Source: TMP-86 sp031394735 (lineage in GTDB: Bacteria > Pseudomonadota > Gammaproteobacteria > Steroidobacterales > Steroidobacteraceae). Taken from it: DNA of 6,633 nucleotides. A program made the position numbers and the translations under genes. Position 1 is the first letter of the stretch. The number at the start of each line of letters is the position of its first letter. The stretch lies in assembly GCA_031394735.1 (NCBI GenBank), contig JANMXI010000141.1, positions 1 through 6,633 of the forward strand, read 5' to 3'. Below are positions 5,169 to 6,633 of this stretch, piece by piece. The notes below the pieces were generated by a model that saw only the letters and a list, made by a program, of their open reading frames with translations, was not told where the DNA came from and did no database searches.

Positions 5169-5648
5169 GTGGACCTTGAGCGGAGAGTCGCTCAGGTCAG
5201 GGTGGTTGATCCTTGTCACCCGCTGTTTGGCAACTGCCTGCCGATCAGCGATCGCCAGTCAGGGCGTGGTCCTGGTCTGATCATTGTCCGGCTTCCCGAC
5301 GGACGAGAGCGGTCGATCGCACGTTCGGCGACAGATTTGATTTCGGAGGCGGAGGCCGCTCCCCCGGCCCCGAAGCGGCAAATGCGTATTTCGGTGCGCT
5401 CGCTTTTGGCGTTGGCGAATCACGTTCGGGTCGTGCTCATCTCCCGGCATGAGGACTTCGAGAGCGGACCGCTGCTCGATCAATCCCCCGCGATGCCAGT
5501 GCCCGGACCGCCTGGCGCCGATGGGAGTTCCCCGTCTGTGGACCCAGCTTCCCATAACGACGCGGCGACAACTCGCACAGCGGGTCGGCCAACTTCTTCA
5601 TCGCCTTCAGCAGTCCATACCCCAGGAAGCGGAGGGACATCATGCTGA
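5169..5648 (+). CDS. DUF5372-like protein, first gene of the serine recombinase operon
   Basis: The frame encodes up to 159 residues from a GTG at 5169; a second GTG at 5202 is nearer the conserved part. VRVVDPCHPLFGNCLPI and then LIIVRLPDGRERSIARSATDL match the pattern 'V-x-(H/D)P-x-HPL-x-G ... L-P-D-G-x-x-R-S' of small DUF5372-like proteins that accompany large serine recombinases in mobile modules. IRSLLALANHV-type sequence (ISVRSLLALANHVRVVL) follows near residues 74-90. The last 65 residues are Pro/Ser/Thr-rich and low in conservation. They overlap the next small gene in another frame, so the true C-terminus is uncertain. The stop at 5646-5648 overlaps the recombinase start. No clear ribosome site precedes either GTG, and the 5' end may have been affected at the junction with istB. 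Biochemical function is unknown. Confidence 0.6.
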   Translation: MDLERRVAQVRVVDPCHPLFGNCLPISDRQSGRGPGLIIVRLPDGRERSIARSATDLISEAEAAPPAPKRQMRISVRSLLALANHVRVVLISRHEDFESGPLLDQSPAMPVPGPPGADGSSPSVDPASHNDAATTRTAGRPTSSSPSAVHTPGSGGTSC

Positions 5649-5667
5649 CCACGACGTCGTTCTCTGA
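5449..5667 (+). CDS. small protein of the serine recombinase operon
   Basis: The 72-residue frame has an alternative start at ATG 5521 that would give 48 residues. The conserved-looking part is VPRLWTQLPITTRRQLAQRV followed by GQLLHRLQQ, the 'LW-x-x-LP-x-x-x-R-x-Q-(I/L)-A-x-x-(V/L)-x-x-L' pattern of the roughly 50-80 residue proteins encoded just upstream of many large serine recombinases. This supports the 5521 start, since residues before it (CSINPPRCQCPDR region) look like out-of-frame sequence. It overlaps the DUF5372-like frame throughout and the recombinase start by 26 bp, indicating coupled translation. The C-terminus is His/Asp-rich (EAEGHHADHDVVL). The role is unknown; a recombination-directionality or accessory factor is conceivable but unproven. 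Confidence 0.6.
   Translation: MRTSRADRCSINPPRCQCPDRLAPMGVPRLWTQLPITTRRQLAQRVGQLLHRLQQSIPQEAEGHHADHDVVL
5631..5636 (+). promoter_or_regulatory. ribosome binding site of the serine recombinase
   Basis: GGAGGG lies 5 bp before ATG 5642. It decides the start, 15 codons or more upstream of the first conserved strand (LVYVYVRQS), and lies within the coding sequence of both upstream genes. Confidence 0.7.
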
Positions 5668-6633
5668 AGAACGAATCACGACGGCACATCGCGCCAGACT
5701 GGTATATGTTTATGTACGCCAGTCATCGCCTGGCCAGGTCCGCCACCATCGGGAGAGTACAGAACTCCAGTATCGGCTGGTTGAGCGGGCCGTCCTGTTC
5801 GGCTGGCCGCGGGAGCGCATTCACGTTATCGACGACGATCTGGGTAAGTCGGGAAGCTCCAGCACTGAGAGGCATGGATTTCAGCGGCTGATCGCGGAAG
5901 TTGGCCTCGGCAAGGCCGGTCTGGTCATGAGTCTGGATGCGTCGAGGCTGGCGCGTAACAATCGTGACTGGCACCAGCTTTTGGAGCTTTGCTCACTCTT
6001 TGGTGTGATGATTGCCGATGGCGAGCGGTTATACGATCCGGCGGCATATCACGATCGGCTGCTTCTTGGCTTGTCCGGGATCATGAGCGAAGCGGAACTG
6101 CATCAGATCAAGATCCGGCTGCACCAGGGGGAACGTCAGAAAGCCGCGCGGGGTGAATTGCGGTTGCCTCTTCCCGCGGGCCTCACGCAACAGCGGGAGG
6201 GCGGCGTCACTTTTAATCCGGACGAAGAGGTGCAAGAGCGGCTGCGTTTGGTGTTCGCCAAATTTCGCGAACTGCGCAGTGCGAAGGCGGTTATGCGGTA
6301 TTTGCGGCGAGCCAGGTTGCTGCTGCCGGTCCGGCCGTTGCACGGTCCCGCGCCGCACGATGTCGTCTGGCGGCCCGCTGACAGTGCCCGGGTGATTCAT
6401 ATTCTGAAGAATCCGGCTTATGCTGGCGCTTACGTCTACGGGCGGCGGCGGCAAGACCCGATGCGACGACAACCTGGAAGTTCGCGCGCCGGAACGGTCG
6501 CTGTCGCGCCGGAGGATTGGTCGATTTGTCTCAAGGACGCTCATCCGGCTTACGTGGACTGGGAAGAGTTCATGGCCAACCAACGACAGCTCGCGGATAA
6601 TCTGAATCGTTACGACGCAGGCCGGCCCGGGGC
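5642..6633 (+). CDS. large serine recombinase (resolvase/invertase family), 3' end outside the window
   Basis: The frame starts at ATG 5642, preceded by a GGAGGG ribosome site 5 bp upstream, and is open to the window edge (330 codons). The resolvase catalytic domain spans about residues 20-160. The nucleophile is Ser28 in YVRQSSPGQV, followed by the REST-x-x-QY motif (37-44), the SRLAR motif with catalytic arginines (101-105), and MSEAEL at the start of the long E helix (148-153). A 'Recombinase' domain follows (about 190-290), with W-x-x-x-x-x-x-x-I-x-x-I-L-x-NPAYAGAYVYG (243-267). The zinc ribbon and coiled coil expected downstream are off the window. It would cut and rejoin DNA at att sites through a 5'-phosphoserine intermediate. 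All visible catalytic residues are present, so it may be active. It is the likely agent that placed this operon into istB. Confidence 0.92.
   Translation, partial: MLTTTSFSEERITTAHRARLVYVYVRQSSPGQVRHHRESTELQYRLVERAVLFGWPRERIHVIDDDLGKSGSSSTERHGFQRLIAEVGLGKAGLVMSLDASRLARNNRDWHQLLELCSLFGVMIADGERLYDPAAYHDRLLLGLSGIMSEAELHQIKIRLHQGERQKAARGELRLPLPAGLTQQREGGVTFNPDEEVQERLRLVFAKFRELRSAKAVMRYLRRARLLLPVRPLHGPAPHDVVWRPADSARVIHILKNPAYAGAYVYGRRRQDPMRRQPGSSRAGTVAVAPEDWSICLKDAHPAYVDWEEFMANQRQLADNLNRYDAGRPG

Noticed and set aside
6029..6583. 184-codon minus-strand frame opposite the recombinase
   Set aside because: The plus strand carries all catalytic motifs of a serine recombinase; the minus frame has none and is a shadow.
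1..6633. CRISPR array, tRNA or rRNA genes
   Set aside because: No regularly spaced repeats of suitable length and no tRNA or rRNA signature sequences were seen on either strand.

Overview
The window is a GC-rich accessory region, probably from an alphaproteobacterium or a similar Gram-negative. The evidence is a lipoprotein with a lipobox, a piece of outer-membrane beta-barrel protein, and IS66, IS21, IS91 and large serine recombinase families that are common together in such genomes. The species cannot be named from sequence alone. There is one complete large gene; most of the rest is layered mobile-element debris.

Left part (1-3319). The 3' end of an unrecognised gene stops at 133. It is followed by a complete 935-residue lipoprotein gene (233-3040) whose product carries many Asp-box (BNR) repeats and should fold as beta-propellers on the cell envelope. 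Its stop codon overlaps the start of a 47-codon ORF in an ATGA arrangement. A short remnant of an outer-membrane beta-barrel protein follows (3179-3319).

Middle part (3320-4299). No intact gene is present. It holds a diverged duplicated palindrome (3321-3461), an exact 14-bp tandem repeat (3481-3508), and a remnant of an IS91-like rolling-circle element on the minus strand (about 3510-4138). That remnant has a recognisable transposase C-terminus. Its putative origin end is a nested hairpin abutting GTTC on the plus strand (GAAC on the minus strand), the IS91-type target. A short AT-rich stretch (4141-4240) follows.

Right part (4300-6633). I read this as nested insertions. An IS66-family tnpC C-terminus (minus strand) and its terminal repeat occupy 4300-4546. 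It is broken by the end of an IS21-family element, which begins near 4547 with three direct repeats, then a 103-residue passenger gene, then the C-terminus of istB. The istB gene is itself cut near 5155 by a plus-strand operon: a DUF5372-like protein, a small protein, and a large serine recombinase that runs off the window end. The three reading frames overlap, so they are probably translated together, and the recombinase is the likely mover of that module.

A 14-bp sequence found at the IS66 end (4299-4312) also occurs inverted at 129-142. The lipoprotein region may therefore be bracketed by two related IS ends, like the cargo of a composite transposon; this is inference.
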